Of a stretch of 64,000 nucleotides of DNA, positions 1 through 8,999 are shown piece by piece (the stretch's first letter is position 1; every line of letters starts with the position of its first letter). The position numbers and the translations under genes were made by a program. The notes below the pieces were generated by a model that saw nothing but the letters and a program-made list of their open reading frames with translations, made no database searches and was not told where the DNA came from. Location: contig NZ_NWSV01000025.1 of assembly GCF_002531935.1 (NCBI RefSeq), forward strand, positions 35,049 to 99,048. The letters run 5' to 3'. Source of the stretch: Rhizobium chutanense. GTDB lineage: Bacteria; Pseudomonadota; Alphaproteobacteria; Rhizobiales; Rhizobiaceae.

Positions 1-2376
1 GCGCTGAGTTTCCTCTCGCTGATTTTCTACGATCTCAACGCCATAGACTATATCGGCAAGAAGCTGCCCTTTCCGCATGTGGCGCTGACGGCGTTCAGCG
101 CCTATGCGGTCGGCAATACTGCCGGCTTCGGCGCACTTTCAGGCGGCGCGATCCGTTACCGCGCCTATACCCGCCTGGGGCTTTCGCCGGAGGATATCGG
201 CCGCATTATCGCCTTCGTCACGCTGTCCTTCGGTCTGGGGCTTGCGGGGGTCGCAGCGATCGCCCTCATCGTCATCGCCGATGAGATCGGCCCGCTGATC
301 GGCGTCAGCGCGTTCCTGCTGCGATTGATCGCCGGTTCGATCGTCGCCATTCTGGGCGCGGTGATGATCATAGGCCGTGACGGGCGCGTACTCGATCTCG
401 GTCCCGTCGCCATCCGCCTGCCGGATTCGCGCACCTGGTCGCGGCAGTTCCTCGTCACCGCCTTCGATATCGCCGCCTCGGCGTCGGTGCTTTACGTGCT
501 CTTGCCGCAGACGGCGATCGGCTGGCCGGTCTTCCTCGCCGTCTATGCGATCGCCGTCGGTCTCGGTGTGCTCAGCCACGTTCCGGCCGGGCTCGGCGTG
601 TTCGAGACGGTGATCATCGCGTCGCTCGGCAGCGCAGTGAACATCGATGCCGTGCTCGGGTCGCTGGTGCTTTACCGGCTGATCTACCATGTGCTGCCGT
701 TGCTGCTCGCCGTGCTCGCGGTTTCGGCGACGGAGCTGCGTCGTTTCGTCGACCACCCGGCCGCCTCCAGCGTGCGGCGCATCGGCGGAAGGCTGATGCC
801 GCAGCTGCTGTCGGCCTTAGCGCTGCTGCTGGGCGTCATGCTGATATTTTCGAGCGTCACGCCGACGCCGGACCAGAACCTCGAATTCCTCTCCAACTAT
901 CTGCCGCTGCCGATGGTGGAAGGGGCGCATTTCCTCTCTAGCCTGCTCGGGCTCGCGCTCGTCGTCGCCGCCCGCGGTCTCGGCCAGCGGCTCGACGGCG
1001 CCTGGTGGGTGGCCGTGTTTTCGGCCGTCGCGGCGCTGACCTTGTCGCTGTTGAAGGCGATCGCGCTTGTCGAAGCTGCCTTTCTCGCCTTCCTCATCTT
1101 CGGGCTCTTCGTCAGCCGTCGGCTCTTCACCCGCCACGCCTCGCTGCTCAACCAGGCGCTGACGGCGTCCTGGCTGATGGCGATTGCCGTCATCGTCGTC
1201 GGCGCCGTCGTCATCCTGCTCTTCGTCTATCGCGACGTCGAATACAGCAACCAGCTCTGGTGGCAGTTCGAATTCACCGCCGAAGCGCCGCGGGGCTTAC
1301 GCGCCGTGCTCGGCATCACCATCATCTCGTCGGCGATCGCCATCTTCAGCCTGCTTCGGCCGGCAACCTTTCGGCCGGAACCGGCGACGGACGAGGCGCT
1401 GGCGCGTGCCGTCGAGATCGTCATCAAACAGGGCAATGCCGACGCCAATCTGGTGCGCATGGGCGACAAGAGCATCATGTTCTCGGAAAAAGGTGATGCT
1501 TTCATCATGTACGGCCGGCAGGGCCGCTCCTGGATCGCGCTGTTCGACCCGGTCGGCGAACATCGCGCCGTACAGGAACTGGTCTGGCGGTTCGTCGAAG
1601 CGGCGCGTGCCGCCGGCTGCCGCGCCGTGTTCTACCAGATCTCGCCGGCGCTGCTTTCCCATTGCGCCGATGCCGGCCTTCGCGCCTTCAAACTCGGCGA
1701 GCTGGCGGTGGCCGATCTCCGAACCTTCGAGATGAAGGGCGGCAAATGGGCGAACCTTCGCCAGACGGCAAGCCGCGCCCAGCGCGACGGGCTGGAATTT
1801 GCCGTCGTCGAACCGGAGCACGTGTCCTCGGTCATCGATGATCTCGCCGCCGTTTCCACCGCCTGGCTCGAACATCACAATGCCAAGGAAAAGGGCTTTT
1901 CGCTCGGCGCCTTCGATCCCGACTACGTCTCCTCGCAGCCCGTCGGCATTCTGAAAAAGGACGGCAGGATCGTCGCCTTCGCCAATATCCTCGTCACGGA
2001 GTCCAGGGAGGAGGGCACGATCGATCTCATGCGCTTCTCGCCGGATGCTCCGAAGGGCTCGATGGATTTTCTCTTCGTGCAGATCATGGAATATCTGCGC
2101 GGCCAGGGTTTCACCCACTTCAATCTCGGCATGGCGCCCCTCTCCGGCATGTCGAAACGCGAGGCGGCGCCCGTCTGGGACCGCATCGGCAGCACCGTCT
2201 TCGAACATGGCGAGCGCTTCTACAACTTCAAAGGCCTTCGGGCATTCAAATCCAAGTTTCATCCGCACTGGCAACCGCGCTATCTTGCGGTATCCGGAGG
2301 GGGCAATCCGATGATCGCGTTGATGGACGCGACATTTCTGATCGGGGGCGGATTGAAAGGGGTAGTGAGAAAATGA
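1..2376 (+). CDS. mprF: MprF/LpiA, phosphatidylglycerol lysyltransferase/flippase (5' end outside window)
   Basis: Integral inner-membrane enzyme that transfers lysine from Lys-tRNA to phosphatidylglycerol and flips the product, lowering surface negative charge (family knowledge). The reading frame is open from base 1, so the N-terminus lies upstream; 791 residues are visible. About the first 450 form many hydrophobic segments, including the flippase-type stretch AYAVGNTAGFGALSGG. The last ~330 form the soluble GNAT-like DUF2156 synthase domain. The stop overlaps the acvB start in an ATGA tetramer, so the two are translationally coupled. In Rhizobium tropici this pair is lpiA-atvA, induced by acid. 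Nothing odd apart from the truncation by the window edge. Confidence 0.93.
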   Translation, partial: ALSFLSLIFYDLNAIDYIGKKLPFPHVALTAFSAYAVGNTAGFGALSGGAIRYRAYTRLGLSPEDIGRIIAFVTLSFGLGLAGVAAIALIVIADEIGPLIGVSAFLLRLIAGSIVAILGAVMIIGRDGRVLDLGPVAIRLPDSRTWSRQFLVTAFDIAASASVLYVLLPQTAIGWPVFLAVYAIAVGLGVLSHVPAGLGVFETVIIASLGSAVNIDAVLGSLVLYRLIYHVLPLLLAVLAVSATELRRFVDHPAASSVRRIGGRLMPQLLSALALLLGVMLIFSSVTPTPDQNLEFLSNYLPLPMVEGAHFLSSLLGLALVVAARGLGQRLDGAWWVAVFSAVAALTLSLLKAIALVEAAFLAFLIFGLFVSRRLFTRHASLLNQALTASWLMAIAVIVVGAVVILLFVYRDVEYSNQLWWQFEFTAEAPRGLRAVLGITIISSAIAIFSLLRPATFRPEPATDEALARAVEIVIKQGNADANLVRMGDKSIMFSEKGDAFIMYGRQGRSWIALFDPVGEHRAVQELVWRFVEAARAAGCRAVFYQISPALLSHCADAGLRAFKLGELAVADLRTFEMKGGKWANLRQTASRAQRDGLEFAVVEPEHVSSVIDDLAAVSTAWLEHHNAKEKGFSLGAFDPDYVSSQPVGILKKDGRIVAFANILVTESREEGTIDLMRFSPDAPKGSMDFLFVQIMEYLRGQGFTHFNLGMAPLSGMSKREAAPVWDRIGSTVFEHGERFYNFKGLRAFKSKFHPHWQPRYLAVSGGGNPMIALMDATFLIGGGLKGVVRK

Positions 2377-3755
2377 TCAGGACAATCCTTCTTGCCACGG
2401 CATGCGCCTGCATGCTCGCGACCGCACCGGTTCATGCCGCCGAGGAAACCACGCAGAGCTTCGAAGCCGGGCTTATCCCGTCGCCGCACATCTTCCTGCC
2501 GGAAGGGGAGGTCAAGGGCACGGTGATGCTGATATCCGATGCCGCCGGCTGGGGCGACTTCGAGAAGGCCGAGGCCGACAGACTGGTTTCCGAGGGCGCG
2601 GTCGTCATCGGCGTCGACTTCCCTTCCTATATCCAGGCGCTGAGCCGCTACGACGTCAGCCTCAACGACGGCTGCGTCTACATGGTCTCGGACATCGAAT
2701 CGCTGAGCCAGCAGGTGCAGCGTGCGACCGGCAATAGCGCCTATCATCTGCCGATCGTCGCCGGCATCGGCGAAGGCGGGGCCCTAGCGCTGGCAATCGC
2801 TGCCCAGACGCCGGATGCGACGATCGGCCAGACGCTCGCCGTCGATCCGAAGGCCGGCATTCCGCTTGCCCAGGAGCTCTGCACCCCGGCTTCCAAGAAG
2901 GTCGTCGGCCAACGCATCATGTACGGCCTCAGCGACGGCGCCCTGCCGGATCCGATCGTCACCGTCTTCTCGCCCAATGCCGACAAGGACGGCAGGGCGC
3001 ATGCCGAAGCGCTGAAGAAGATCCATGCGACGATTGAGATCCGCGATTCGACCGACGATGCCCAAACGGTGTTTGGCGATACGCTCGATGATCTCGTCAC
3101 CGCCTCCGGCGCCTTCGGCAATCCGCTCGGCCTGCCGCTGGCGGTCCTCGAGGCGACGCCTGCCCTTGATACGATGGCGGTGATCTATTCCGGCGACGGC
3201 GGCTGGCGCGATATCGACAAAGAGGTCGGCGGCACGCTGCAGAAGGAAGGCATTCCGGTCGTCGGCGTCGATTCGCTTCACTATTTCTGGTCGGAGCGAA
3301 AGCCGGAGGAGACTGCCGCTGATCTTTCGAAGATCATCGATTTTTACCGAAAGCAGTGGAAGGTAAAGCATGTGCTGCTTGTCGGATATTCCTTCGGCGC
3401 CGACGTCGTGCCGGCCACCTATCAGTTGCTCAAGCCAACCGAAAAGTCGGCGGTGACGCAATTGTCGCTGCTGTCGCTTTCGCACCAGGTCGACTATGTC
3501 ATCTCCGTTCTCGGCTGGCTCGGCCAGAAGACGGAAGGGGCTGGAGGCGATCCCGTCGCCGATCTGAAGAACATCGACCCGAAGCTGGTGCAATGCATCT
3601 ACGGTAAGGACGATGATGACGATGTCGCCTGTCCGGCGGTGAAGGAGAGCGGCGCCGAGGTTGTCGAACTGCCCGGCGACCACCATTTCGACGAGAATTA
3701 CGACCTTCTCACCAAGACGATCATCGACGGGCTGAAAAGGCGGCTGCAGGATTAA
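2373..3755 (+). CDS. acvB: AcvB/AtvA virulence-factor-family periplasmic protein with VirJ domain
   Basis: 460 aa with a signal peptide (residues 1-22, cleaved after VHA), so periplasmic. The C-terminal half is a VirJ-type alpha/beta hydrolase domain starting near residue 266 with YSGDGGWRD; GYSFGAD near residue 339 carries the probable nucleophile Ser, and DHHF near the end is a likely His partner. In Agrobacterium the homologue hydrolyses lysyl-phosphatidylglycerol and is needed for virulence; in R. tropici atvA is needed for acid tolerance and nodulation competitiveness (family knowledge). The 4-nt overlap with mprF makes synthase and hydrolase one operon. The stop codon overlaps the stop of the convergent DinB gene. 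Confidence 0.92.
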   Translation: MIRTILLATACACMLATAPVHAAEETTQSFEAGLIPSPHIFLPEGEVKGTVMLISDAAGWGDFEKAEADRLVSEGAVVIGVDFPSYIQALSRYDVSLNDGCVYMVSDIESLSQQVQRATGNSAYHLPIVAGIGEGGALALAIAAQTPDATIGQTLAVDPKAGIPLAQELCTPASKKVVGQRIMYGLSDGALPDPIVTVFSPNADKDGRAHAEALKKIHATIEIRDSTDDAQTVFGDTLDDLVTASGAFGNPLGLPLAVLEATPALDTMAVIYSGDGGWRDIDKEVGGTLQKEGIPVVGVDSLHYFWSERKPEETAADLSKIIDFYRKQWKVKHVLLVGYSFGADVVPATYQLLKPTEKSAVTQLSLLSLSHQVDYVISVLGWLGQKTEGAGGDPVADLKNIDPKLVQCIYGKDDDDDVACPAVKESGAEVVELPGDHHFDENYDLLTKTIIDGLKRRLQD

Positions 3756-4315
3756 TTCATCAGCGTTTCTTCGCTCCAGCCGAGAGCGGCGAGCTCGCTG
3801 CCGCGAAACCGCGCATCGTCGGCGACGATGAATTCGTCCAATTGCGGCGGGGCGACGCTGGTGCCGGCGAGCATCGCATGCACCTGGCCGCGATGATGGG
3901 TCTGGTGCTGGAAAAGGTGAGCGAGCACGTCGTCCATCCGTTCTTCCTGGACGCGGTCGCCGCGATGGAGGCGGACGGTCGAGACCAGCCTTTCCGGCGT
4001 CAAGGTCTCGCAAAGCGCCGTCAGGCGCTGATCGACCTTCGCCTGGGCTTGCGCCAGGGATAAAACGTCGTCGAACGGTTCGTCGACCTCGAAGGCCTGG
4101 AAGCCGAGCGTGCCGCCTTCCAGGCCATCGACATAGAACCAGTCGACCGTGATGATGTGGTTCAAGGTCTCCTTGATCGAGGGGAAGAAGCTCGTGCGCG
4201 GCGCCTCGAATTCACCGGGCTTCAATGCCGCGCAGGCATGAAGCAGACGGTGGTTGGCAAGGGCGTTGTTATAGGCGAGTTTGCGAAATGACCTGACGGG
4301 ATCGAAGGTCGGCAT
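3752..4315 (-). CDS. DinB-family protein (putative metal-dependent enzyme)
   Basis: 187 aa. The fold is that of DinB/YfiT four-helix-bundle proteins: helix 1 contains RKLAYNNALANHRLL, then ETLNHIITVDWFYVDGL supplies the first metal-binding His, and HLFQHQTHHRGQVHAML supplies the His pair of the third helix. Such proteins bind Ni/Zn and some act as thiol transferases, but the substrate here cannot be told. It is convergent with acvB (stop codons overlap by 4 nt) and is separated by 44 nt from the Nudix gene start side. No signal peptide, so cytoplasmic. Confidence 0.8.
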   Translation of the reverse strand: MPTFDPVRSFRKLAYNNALANHRLLHACAALKPGEFEAPRTSFFPSIKETLNHIITVDWFYVDGLEGGTLGFQAFEVDEPFDDVLSLAQAQAKVDQRLTALCETLTPERLVSTVRLHRGDRVQEERMDDVLAHLFQHQTHHRGQVHAMLAGTSVAPPQLDEFIVADDARFRGSELAALGWSEETLMN

Positions 4316-4359
4316 CGGCGCATCTCCTCTTCACACGCTGCTGGAATGTTAGACTAGCG

Positions 4360-4869
4360 TCAGTCGTCGTCGAGATTGCCGTCGCGCCAGACGAGGTGAC
4401 GGAGTGCTGCCGGCAGGTTCTCGATTTCATCAGCGATGAAATAGGGCGGGATGTCGAGCGCAGTCAGGGCCTGGCGCGTCGCAAGCACCCATTTGAATTC
4501 GAGATGATTGTCGCCGTCCTCGACGCGATGGACGATTTCGTGTGGCTCGAAGGGGAATTCCGGCGGGATGTCCATCAGATAATAGAAGCCCAGTTCATGC
4601 CAGTCGCGTTGTTCGTAGTGGAAAAAGTTCTCGACGACCCAGAGCAGGCGGGAGACGGTGACCTCGACCCCCAGTTCCTCCACCATCTCTCGTTTCAGTG
4701 TCTCCTCCGAGGTTTCGCCGATTTCCGCCCTGCCGCCCGGAAAGGTCCAGAAGGGCTCGTGCACGGCGCGATGAACGAGCACGTGGCCATCGCGAAAACC
4801 GAGGCCGGCGATGCGATAATTGAAACGCTCAGCGCCCGCAGTCAGGCGGATGAGGGTGCGCTTGGCCAT
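4360..4869 (-). CDS. Nudix hydrolase
   Basis: 169 aa. A complete Nudix box is visible near residues 45-67: G-R-A-E-I-G-E followed by seven residues and REMVEELG, matching GX5EX7REUXEEXGU, so the Mg-binding glutamates are intact. The enzyme should cleave a nucleoside diphosphate linked to another moiety; the substrate cannot be predicted. It starts 7 nt after the stop of the metallophosphoesterase gene on the same strand and is probably the last or next-to-last gene of the ruvCAB transcription unit. Confidence 0.85.
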   Translation of the reverse strand: MAKRTLIRLTAGAERFNYRIAGLGFRDGHVLVHRAVHEPFWTFPGGRAEIGETSEETLKREMVEELGVEVTVSRLLWVVENFFHYEQRDWHELGFYYLMDIPPEFPFEPHEIVHRVEDGDNHLEFKWVLATRQALTALDIPPYFIADEIENLPAALRHLVWRDGNLDDD

Positions 4870-4876
4870 GTCATTC

Positions 4877-5779
4877 CTATCCGAGATCGATCACGACGAT
4901 TTCCGGCGGCACGCCGAAGCGCACCGGTGCAATGGAGCAGCCGAGACCGCCGGAGACGATGATATTCCGCCCCTCCTCGACAATATGCCCATAAGCGTAG
5001 CGATTGCCGTAACGCGAGGGGACGATCGGCGAACGGCCGAGGAAGCGGATCTGTCCGCCATGGGTGTGGCCCGACAGCGTCAGCGAGACACGCTCGGGCA
5101 CGCGCGGAAAGATATCGGGCTCATGGGCGAGCAGGATGACCGGTGCGTCATCGCTAATCTGCGCCATCGTTCCATCGAGATTGTCGAGGCCGAGCATGCG
5201 CGCGCGGCCCCACTTCCTGCCGGGCAGCAGCGCCAGTTGATCTTCGAGGCCTGCGAGCCAGAAGCCGCGGCCATCCTTTTCGAGCCGAACGGCGCGGTTG
5301 CTATAGACCGGGATTCCGACATCGGCGAGCGCCCGGTGCCCGAAGGTTTCCATTCCGCCATTCTTCTGGGCGGTCCTGTCCTCCCACCAATCGTGGTTGC
5401 CCATGATCGCATGGACGCCGAGCGGGGCGTGCAGGGTGGCTAGCGCCTTCGACCATTGGCTCGAATGCACATATTGCGTCACCATGTTCATGCCGGAGGC
5501 GTAGTCGCCGAGCAGGACGGTGACGTCGCCTTCGAGTTCATTGGCCCGCTGGCAGATCGCGGCAATGCGGCTTGCCGACATCCAGGGTTCGCAGGCATGG
5601 ATATCGGCGAGCGCGACGACGCGGAGCTTCAGTCCCGGCGTCCATCCCGGCGGCGTCAGCCGGTAGCGGGCGATGCCGAGCCGCGCCAGCGGTTCATAGG
5701 CGAAGGCGTAACCGCCGAGCGCCATGACGCCTGCGAAACCGCCGCCAAGAACCTTGAAAAATCCGCGGCGGGTGATCAC
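4877..5779 (-). CDS. Tat-exported calcineurin-like metallophosphoesterase (YaeI/YkuE type)
   Basis: 300 aa with a twin-arginine leader (TRRGFFKVLGG at residues 3-13, then a hydrophobic core), indicating export of a folded metalloprotein. Metal motifs are complete: DIHACEP, GDYASG, GNHDWW and GHTHGG. YkuE/YaeI relatives hydrolyse phosphodiesters at the membrane surface (family knowledge). The start codon is GTG (5777-5779), chosen because it immediately precedes the leader and directly follows the ruvB stop at 5780-5782; translation is therefore probably coupled to ruvB. Confidence 0.87.
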   Translation of the reverse strand: MITRRGFFKVLGGGFAGVMALGGYAFAYEPLARLGIARYRLTPPGWTPGLKLRVVALADIHACEPWMSASRIAAICQRANELEGDVTVLLGDYASGMNMVTQYVHSSQWSKALATLHAPLGVHAIMGNHDWWEDRTAQKNGGMETFGHRALADVGIPVYSNRAVRLEKDGRGFWLAGLEDQLALLPGRKWGRARMLGLDNLDGTMAQISDDAPVILLAHEPDIFPRVPERVSLTLSGHTHGGQIRFLGRSPIVPSRYGNRYAYGHIVEEGRNIIVSGGLGCSIAPVRFGVPPEIVVIDLG

Positions 5780-6820
5780 TCAGTCGTCCTCCTGGAACAG
5801 CCGGAACTGCGCCGCCTCCATCTCCTTGGGCGGTTGCATTCCCAGATGTTTCCACGCGATTGCGGTCAGAACACGGCCGCGTGGCGTGCGCTGAATGAAA
5901 CCCTGCTGGATCATGTAGGGCTCGATAATGTCTTCGATCGCGTCGCGCGGCTCTGAAAGGCCGGCGGCGATGGTCTCGATGCCGACCGGGCCGCCGCCGA
6001 AATTGACGGCGATCATGTTGAGGTAACGTTTGTCGAGCTGGTCGAAGCCGACATTGTCGACCAGCAGGCGGGTCAGCGCCTCATCGGCGATCTCGCGGGT
6101 GACGGCTTCGGCCTTCGCCACTTCGGCGAAGTCGCGCACGCGCCGCAGCAGCCGGCCGGCGATGCGCGGCGTGCCGCGGGCCCGTCTTGCGATCTCGCGG
6201 GCGCCCTCTTCGGTCATCGGCAGGTTCATCAGCCGCGCGCCGCGGCGCACGATCAGTTCCAGCTCCTCGACGGTATAGAAGCTCAGGCGTACCGGGATGC
6301 CGAAGCGGTCACGCAGCGGTGTGGTCAACAGGCCGAGGCGGGTGGTGGCGGCCACCAGCGTGAATTTCGACAGGTCGATCTTCACCGAGCGGGCGGCGGG
6401 GCCTTCGCCGATGATGAGGTCGAGCTGGAAATCTTCCATGGCCGGATAAAGGATTTCCTCGACGGCCGGGTTGAGGCGGTGGATCTCGTCGATGAAGAGC
6501 ACGTCGCGCTCTTCGAGATTGGTCAGGAGCGCGGCGAGATCGCCGGCCTTGGCGATCACAGGGCCGGACGTAGAGCGGAAGTTGACACCGAGCTCCTTCG
6601 CCATGATCTGCGCCAGCGTCGTCTTGCCGAGGCCGGGCGGTCCGACGAAGAGCACATGGTCCAGTGCCTCGCCCCGGTTCTTCGCCGCCTCGATGAACAC
6701 CTTGAGATTGGCGCGCGCCTCCGCCTGGCCGGTGAACTCGTCCAGCGATTGCGGGCGCAACGTCATATCAAGGTCTTCGCCCCGCTTTTCCGGCGATATC
6801 AGGCGGGCGGGTTCACTCAT
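5780..6820 (-). CDS. ruvB: Holliday junction branch-migration helicase RuvB
   Basis: 346 aa, the usual length. AAA+ motor with Walker A GPPGLGKTT, Walker B LFIDEIHR, sensor ATTRLG, and a C-terminal winged-helix domain ending in TPRGRVLT. RuvB hexamers drive branch migration on RuvA-bound Holliday junctions before RuvC resolves them. It lies 82 nt downstream of ruvA on the same strand, with the phosphoesterase gene immediately following. The order ruvC-ruvA-ruvB is standard for alphaproteobacteria except for the vapBC pair between ruvC and ruvA. Confidence 0.97.
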   Translation of the reverse strand: MSEPARLISPEKRGEDLDMTLRPQSLDEFTGQAEARANLKVFIEAAKNRGEALDHVLFVGPPGLGKTTLAQIMAKELGVNFRSTSGPVIAKAGDLAALLTNLEERDVLFIDEIHRLNPAVEEILYPAMEDFQLDLIIGEGPAARSVKIDLSKFTLVAATTRLGLLTTPLRDRFGIPVRLSFYTVEELELIVRRGARLMNLPMTEEGAREIARRARGTPRIAGRLLRRVRDFAEVAKAEAVTREIADEALTRLLVDNVGFDQLDKRYLNMIAVNFGGGPVGIETIAAGLSEPRDAIEDIIEPYMIQQGFIQRTPRGRVLTAIAWKHLGMQPPKEMEAAQFRLFQEDD

Positions 6821-6902
6821 GCTCTCATTCCGTTTTGAAACCTGTTACAGCAATACACCAAAAGTCGGCTGCCTCGACATCCATTCATTGGTTTTCCGGC
6901 GT

Positions 6903-7517
6903 TCACCGCGCCAGCTCCTTCAATCCCAATCGGATCAGCTTGGCGCTGTCGGCGCCGTCACCGGCTGTTTTCATTGCTGCGGCAACCGCATTTGCCGCCT
7001 GGTCTCTGCTGTAGCCGAGGTTGGTCAGAGCGGACACCGCATCGGCAACCGGTGCGGCGGCGACACCTTCGCCGAGTTCCTGTTTGAGGCCGATGTTGAT
7101 CGCTTCCCCGGCAAAGGCAGGGGCCCGGTTCTTCAATTCGGTCACGAGGCGCATTGCCACTTTCGGGCCGACCCCCGGCGCGCGCGAGACGGCGGTGCGG
7201 TCCTGCAGTGCGATCGCATTGGCGAGTTCGCCCGGCGTCAATGTCGAGAGCACGGCAAGCGCCACCTTGGCGCCGACGCCCTGGACGCTTTGGAGCAGGT
7301 TGAACCATTCCCGCTCCAGCGCGGTCATGAAGCCGAAGAGCTTCAACTGGTCCTCGCGCACATAGGTCTCGATGAACAGCACGCAGGCTTCGCCGGCCGA
7401 GCCGAGCTTGGACAGGGTGCGGGCCGAGCAATGGGCGACGTAGCAGACGCCGTGCACATCGACGAGCACATAGTCTTCGCCGATTTCGTCTATGGTGCCT
7501 TTCAGCTTGCCGATCAT
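6903..7517 (-). CDS. ruvA: Holliday junction DNA-binding subunit RuvA
   Basis: 204 aa. N-terminal OB-fold (MIGKLKGTIDEIGEDYVLVD), tandem helix-hairpin-helix motifs around VQGVGAKVALAVL and APGVGPKVAMRLV, and the C-terminal RuvB-contact domain (SALTNLGYSRDQAANAV). It tetramerises on four-way junctions and recruits RuvB. Thirteen nt separate its start from the stop of the upstream vapC gene, so it may be read through from vapBC. Confidence 0.97.
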   Translation of the reverse strand: MIGKLKGTIDEIGEDYVLVDVHGVCYVAHCSARTLSKLGSAGEACVLFIETYVREDQLKLFGFMTALEREWFNLLQSVQGVGAKVALAVLSTLTPGELANAIALQDRTAVSRAPGVGPKVAMRLVTELKNRAPAFAGEAINIGLKQELGEGVAAAPVADAVSALTNLGYSRDQAANAVAAAMKTAGDGADSAKLIRLGLKELAR

Positions 7518-7530
7518 GGGGTGCGGTCTC

Positions 7531-7947
7531 TCAAGGGTGCGTTTCGGGAGAAATGATGTCCAATTCCGGGAAATAGGAGCGGTAGCGCGCGCCGTCGCGC
7601 GTCAGAAGGCGATGCGATCGAACGAGGGCGTGCGCGCCGATGAAAAAATCCGGCAGAGTACGCTCGCGCAGGCCGCCGCTCCTCAGGTACTGCGCATGTG
7701 CCATACCGGCCCGGTAAGCGGCGGAAAACGGCAGGGCCTCGCGGACCAGGTTTAACCGCGACAGCAGAAATGCAAGGGTTTCCTCGCGCGGGGTCATGCT
7801 TGCCAGCTCTGCCCAAACAACGGGTGTCATGACGAATTGCGAATCTGGACGCAATGCGCTCAATGCCCGCGCAGACCATTCCCTGAAAGGATTGTCCGGC
7901 CCGAAGATATCGATGAAAATGTTCGTATCAACGAGAACCGACGTCAT
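7531..7947 (-). CDS. vapC: VapC-family PIN-domain ribonuclease toxin
   Basis: 138 aa from the ATG at 7947; a GTG three bases upstream is an alternative start. The PIN acidic residues are visible: VDTNIFID near residue 6-13, WAEL near 47, and LPDFFIGAHA near 95-104, with a final LTRDGARYR segment. The family cleaves tRNA or rRNA and is neutralised by the adjacent antitoxin. The start overlaps the end of vapB by 20 nt, the usual coupling of such pairs. The catalytic set appears complete, so an active toxin is likely; its target cannot be inferred. Confidence 0.88.
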   Translation of the reverse strand: MTSVLVDTNIFIDIFGPDNPFREWSARALSALRPDSQFVMTPVVWAELASMTPREETLAFLLSRLNLVREALPFSAAYRAGMAHAQYLRSGGLRERTLPDFFIGAHALVRSHRLLTRDGARYRSYFPELDIISPETHP

Positions 7948-8191
7948 CACGTGGTCCTCTCAACCATTCCATGAATTCGTCGGTCGTCATGCCGCCGGTG
8001 TCGAGGGTCCCGCTCATACTGCCGAGCCAGGATTCAAAATCGTCCTGCGATGGCTCTATCCTGCTGGAGAGAACAACCAAGCGGGCGCCCTTTTCATCGG
8101 CAACGAAATCCACCTCGGATCCCGGCCCGATCTTCAAGCGGTCCCGGATGTCCTTGGGGATCGTCACCTGGCCTTTTTCCGTCACGCGCAT
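7928..8191 (-). CDS. vapB: VapB antitoxin, AbrB/MazE-type swapped-hairpin DNA-binding protein
   Basis: 87 aa. The N-terminus (MRVTEKGQVTIPKDIRDRL) is a textbook AbrB/SpoVT domain, which dimerises and binds palindromic operators; the acidic, flexible C-terminus ending in FMEWLRGPRDD is expected to wrap the PIN toxin. Directly upstream lies a perfect palindrome (8193-8213) that contains its ribosome-binding site. Lies between ruvC and ruvA on the same strand. Confidence 0.88.
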   Translation of the reverse strand: MRVTEKGQVTIPKDIRDRLKIGPGSEVDFVADEKGARLVVLSSRIEPSQDDFESWLGSMSGTLDTGGMTTDEFMEWLRGPRDDVGSR

Positions 8192-8192
8192 G

Positions 8193-8213
8193 GTAATACC
8201 TCCGAGGTATTAC
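8193..8213 (-). promoter_or_regulatory. Probable VapBC operator palindrome overlapping the vapB ribosome-binding site
   Basis: Perfect 10-bp inverted repeat with a single central base (arm GTAATACCTC). Read on the minus strand the second arm supplies GGAGGT six bases before the vapB ATG, so protein bound here would block both transcription and ribosome access. Position and symmetry match autoregulatory operators of AbrB-type antitoxins. Confidence 0.7.
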
Positions 8214-8245
8214 TTATCATCGAATGGGAACAAGTCAAGAACAGA

Positions 8246-8755
8246 CTAGCCGGCCAGCGCCTGTCGCATCCGGTTGCTGCCGCGATTGTGCGCATGGCAG
8301 ATGGCGATCGCCAGCGCATCGGCGGCGTCGTCGCCCTTGAATTCGACTTTCGGCATCAGGATCTTCAACATCATGTGGATCTGATGTTTTTCGCCGTGCC
8401 CGACGCCGATGACCGCCTTCTTTACGGCGTTTGGGGCATATTCGGAGACCGGCAGTCCCGCGCGCGCCGGCACCAGCATGGCGATGCCGCGGGCCTGGCC
8501 AAGCTTCAGCGTCGCCACCGCATCCTTGTTGACGAAAGTCTGTTCAACGGCAGCTTCATCCGGCTTATAGCTGTGGACGACCTCCGCCAGGCCGTCATGC
8601 AATTGGCAGAGGCGGGAGGCAAGGTCCATGTCTCCATCGGATGTCACGGTTCCGGAGGCCACAAATCGGAGGGAATTGCCAAGCGTATCGATGATTCCCC
8701 AGCCGGTGCGGCGAAGTCCGGGATCGATGCCGACGATGCGAATCGTATTTTGCAT
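8246..8755 (-). CDS. ruvC: Holliday junction resolvase RuvC
   Basis: 169 aa, normal length. RNase-H-like endonuclease with GIDPGLRRTGWG near the N-terminus (first catalytic Asp), AAVEQTFVNKD, and the C-terminal KGDDAADALAIAICHAH that holds the remaining acidic and His residues. It nicks Holliday junctions symmetrically. It is the first gene of the ruv unit; the chemoreceptor gene is divergent, so the promoter must lie in 8756-8999. Confidence 0.97.
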   Translation of the reverse strand: MQNTIRIVGIDPGLRRTGWGIIDTLGNSLRFVASGTVTSDGDMDLASRLCQLHDGLAEVVHSYKPDEAAVEQTFVNKDAVATLKLGQARGIAMLVPARAGLPVSEYAPNAVKKAVIGVGHGEKHQIHMMLKILMPKVEFKGDDAADALAIAICHAHNRGSNRMRQALAG

Positions 8756-8999
8756 GGTTCAACCTATAGCGATTGCGAAATAACTGCCATCGATATGTGA
8801 ACAAAACAAAAACACCCATGGATTTAAGCCGCGCCATTTACCGCGAATTAAAACAGATGCCGGAATTCTAGTCATCAAATACGAGAGGGGCGTCTTTTCA
8901 CGAAGATTCAAGCTCCCGATGTTCTGTTTACAGGTCAGTCGATCAGGCATGCGCTGGGTGCCGAGGCTGCGAGGCGCGTTCAAAAGGGGTTCGTCGTAC

